From Centrapalus pauciflorus (taxonomy: Eukaryota; Streptophyta; Magnoliopsida; Asterales; Asteraceae), in assembly GCA_020465985.1 (NCBI GenBank), contig JAANYP010006422.1, positions 1 to 64,000 on the forward strand: a stretch of 64,000 nucleotides of DNA, given 5' to 3'. Under the pieces are notes generated by a model. It had not been told where the DNA came from. It was given only the letters and a program-made list of their open reading frames with translations, and searched no databases. The translations under genes were made by a program, and so were the position numbers. Of this stretch, positions 61,433 to 64,000 are shown piece by piece. Positions within the stretch are counted from its first letter, which is position 1; each line of letters begins with the position of its first letter.

Positions 61433-62315
61433 CAAGTCCGACCCTATAGGAAGGGTCACACGGGCTACGACCCAGGACATCAAACATTGAGGCACATCAA
61501 TTTTCCGGTCCAATAATTAATATGTAAAGCTTTGTTTTGTTGTTCAAAGTTCATATATAGGACTGTAAAATGAACTGAACGAACACGAATGCTGGTATGT
61601 TCATGTACATTCGTTTAACTTTAAGTCTTTAACCGAATAAATAAACGAACACACGATTTAATAGTTCATGTTCATTCGTTAAGGAACTGGTCTTATTTGT
61701 GTTCATTTATGTTCATTCGTTTAACTCATAATCGAATGTTAAGCAATCAAGCAAACGAAAATAAATATACATATAAACGAACAACAAATGAAAAACATAA
61801 ACGAACAATTAAACAAATACAATCAAAAAACATCAACGAACAATAAACGAACATAAATTGAACGAAAGAATCTTGTGTTCATGTTAGTTTATTAAACGAA
61901 CACAATTTATGTTCATGTTCATTCCGTCGTTCGTTAAATAAATGAACGAACATAAACAAAATTCCAGCCGGACGGTTCGTGGATGATTCGTTGAACGTTC
62001 AGTAAGTTTACAACTCTATTCGTATCTTCATCATCAATGACAAAAGTTATAAACTTAGACGATGACAACAATGATATCATAAAATATGTCAAATAACAGA
62101 AGAATATTAATGTCAAAATACCAAGATGTGCTAGAAGAAACAACAAAAATTTTGTTTTACATTTCAATCAAATAACTATTGTCTAAATTTCTGATCACAC
62201 GACGTAAGAAGTGACCAAACCGCTTTAAAAATTGTATGTTGTATTTTTAACATATTTTAAAGAGTCATTATTCTTTATCTTACACTGTGAATGAAAATGT
62301 TCAGGACCGGCACTA
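61433..62315. mobile_element. hAT-like non-autonomous transposon 3
   Basis: A perfect 8-bp target duplication CTTTTACA (61425-61432, 62316-62323) borders ends CAAGTCCGACC and GGACCGGCACTA, close to those of hAT-like element 1. 883 bp, of which about 457 bp is a nested repeat. Confidence 0.8.
61560..62016. mobile_element. AACGAACA-rich inverted-repeat MITE nested in hAT-like 3
   Basis: Left GGACTGTAAAATGAACTGAAC and right (inverted) GAGTTGTAAACTTACTGAAC form imperfect ends with TA on both sides (61558-61559, 62017-62018). The interior is dense in CGAACA, AAACGAAC and their complements GTTCGTT/TGTTCATT, so it can pair with itself extensively. Confidence 0.6.
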
Positions 62316-62323
62316 CTTTTACA

Positions 62324-63166
62324 TTATGATTCCTTCAATTTTGATTTTTTATTCGGTATATATAAATTCAAAAAATAGTTTTTATTTATTTATTCTCAGT
62401 TTTATTTAGCTTCTCATTGATTATACACACACACACACTCAAGTTCCATGGAGTCCTAGCTTAGAGTGAAATCCTGAAGTTCCATCATGTTTAGCTATTA
62501 TTCAATGAGACAAATTTAAATTACATTATACACACACACAGAGGTTCAATAGAGAACCTTGATACATTAAAGAATCACGGAGAACAAAAAACACACTATG
62601 GCTAACATTGGAATGATTAATATAAATCTCATTTAATTAAAAGATTTTAATTTAATTATTTATTCTCATTAATTTTTAAAACTAAATCAAAGAAATAATT
62701 TTCTTCGCACAAATCAAAGTATCACAATAATTATATTGTTAATATTAATTTGTTTTAAGAGGAATAATTTATATGGTTAAAAGTAAAAAAAAAAATTATA
62801 TATAATTACTATGATGTATATAATATTAAGAATTAATTAAATTGAGTAAATATGATATTACAAATTTTAGTTAAAAATATAAATTAAAAAAGGGTATAAT
62901 GATCATTAATTAATAAGTTATATTATATATCCAAAAAATAATTAGAATCTTAATAATAATGTCAATGTTGTATATACATACTATCCGACTGTCAGTGTTA
63001 ATAGATACATACATAAGTACAAATAAAAAAAGTTAAATAAAAACCAAGTTGTTATAATATATTTTGGTTTTGCATCAATACCGAACTGAATAATATCAAA
63101 TTTTTTTGAGACATAATTAGTATTGAGTACTGAACAGAAAATGGTACCGGCATGGATTTTGAAAAG
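62324..63166. other. intergenic with fragments of the TIR element families
   Basis: Two (CA)n runs (62425-62440, 62528-62540) are each followed by a family start: CAAGTTCCATGGAGTCC (62440) and GAGGTTCAATAGAGAACC (62541). The rest is AT-rich without a gene. Confidence 0.4.
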
Positions 63167-63169
63167 CGG

Positions 63170-63920
63170 AAATTTACGCAAAAAACTCTAAAAGTTGGAT
63201 TATTTTGTGATTAAAACCCAAAACCATTTTTATTGCACAAAACACCTCAAACCGATAAAATCTTATGAAATTAAGGTGTTACCTTTATTATAGGTTGCTA
63301 TGCTTACATGGACGTCCACATGACAAACCCGACTTACGTGGCGTGCGCCTACGTGACATTACATTTGTTATTCTTAGACTGAATTTTTGCATAAAAAACC
63401 CCAAAGTTGGTGATGTTTTCGATTAAAACCGTTAACTATTTTTTTCCCACCTCTAACCAACGGTCACATTCATATCCTCTCTTCTCCTCTACCTCCGGCA
63501 ACTCCGAGTACTCCATCCCTTCTTTGTGTTCAAGGTTGTTTATTTTATGTATGTATGTTCGATTAACTTTTACCCATTAATCTTAAACTTCAATTTCATT
63601 TGTGCCGATAGAATCAATTTCGTTTTGTGTTCACGAGTTGCATTTAGGTTTACGTTCGATCTCGTTCATTTAGGTTTCATTTTAGCTTCTGAATATTGTC
63701 AGCCAAAACAGTGAGGTTCGCTAGATGATGGAAGTTTCATCGGAGAACGGATTCTTTGTTTAATAAATAAATTTCTATGTCATCAAAATACAATCGGTGA
63801 ATAAAACTAAATTCTAATGATTTTTGTTGGGTGGAGGTTTTTTTGTGCAATAAAAATTGATTTTGGGTTTTAACTGAACAAATTAATCAAGTTGGAGGTT
63901 TTTTACGCAAAAATCTATTT
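63170..63920. mobile_element. inverted-repeat element related to element A
   Basis: Arms of about 75-90 bp at 63170-63250 and 63830-63920 are inverted copies (TACGCAAAAAAC, GATTAAAACCCAAAA, TTTTTATTGCACAAAA). TTTGAAAA on both outer sides (near 63160 and 63921) may be an 8-bp target duplication. The interior has a short CT-rich piece with an unrecognised 62-codon frame. Confidence 0.6.
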
Positions 63921-64000
63921 GAAAAAATTTACATGCCATTAAGTTGCAACATGCCAAACTGGTTGCAAGTCATATTTTTTAAAAAATAAACCCAAATTTA

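Overview
The window is AT-rich plant nuclear DNA. It holds spliced genes with GT-AG introns, intact and solo LTR retrotransposons, Helitron-like, hAT-like and Tourist-like elements, and very long (TA)n microsatellites. A eudicot is clear from the two complete genes. Asteraceae (perhaps near lettuce) is an inference from remembered repeat phrases such as AACTCGGCGAGTT (56218-56270) and cannot be proved here.

Only two complete genes are supported. One is a calcium-dependent protein kinase of the CPK7/8/32 type on the minus strand (27464-34464, 8 exons, 539 aa). The other is a class A heat stress transcription factor that matches HSFA3 (47283-49835, plus strand, 3 exons, 421 aa). A third piece, a dehydrin first exon (5489-5761, minus), has F- and S-segments but no K-segment exon downstream. 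All three belong to stress-response families, but the sequence does not show that they work together.

Layout. 0-5.4 kb: a possible spliced minus-strand transcript of unknown identity. 5.4-5.8 kb: dehydrin exon. 6-17.8 kb: accessory DNA with four Helitron-like copies, an hAT element with a perfect 8-bp target duplication, SINE heads and MITEs. 17.8-25.5 kb: a young Ty1/copia element with matching TCATA target duplications, whose pol ORF has no Gag and a cut RNase H, and whose 3' part carries a foreign promoter-like tail. 25.5-27.4 kb: unassigned. 27.4-34.5 kb: the CPK gene, whose third intron (108 bp before insertion) holds a complete 4.7-kb Ty1/copia element in antisense. 36.2-39.3 kb: a three-level nest of inverted-repeat elements. 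Its core is a roughly 2-kb foldback element built from two opposed arrays of a roughly 21-bp unit. 40.9-43.3 kb: a dead L1-type LINE. 43.7-46.1 kb: a solo LTR. 47.2-49.9 kb: HSFA3. 50.5-50.9 kb: a second hAT-like element. 53.4-58.4 kb: a cluster of terminal-inverted-repeat elements each bordered by (TA)n tracts, one tract being split by a second solo LTR of the same family as the first. 59.8-64 kb: MITEs, a third hAT-like element and a foldback-type repeat.

The most interesting structures are the microsatellite-embedded element cluster, the nested foldback, the Gag-less chimeric copia element and the intronic copia insertion in the kinase gene. All boundaries were read by eye; no alignment, database search or expression data were available.
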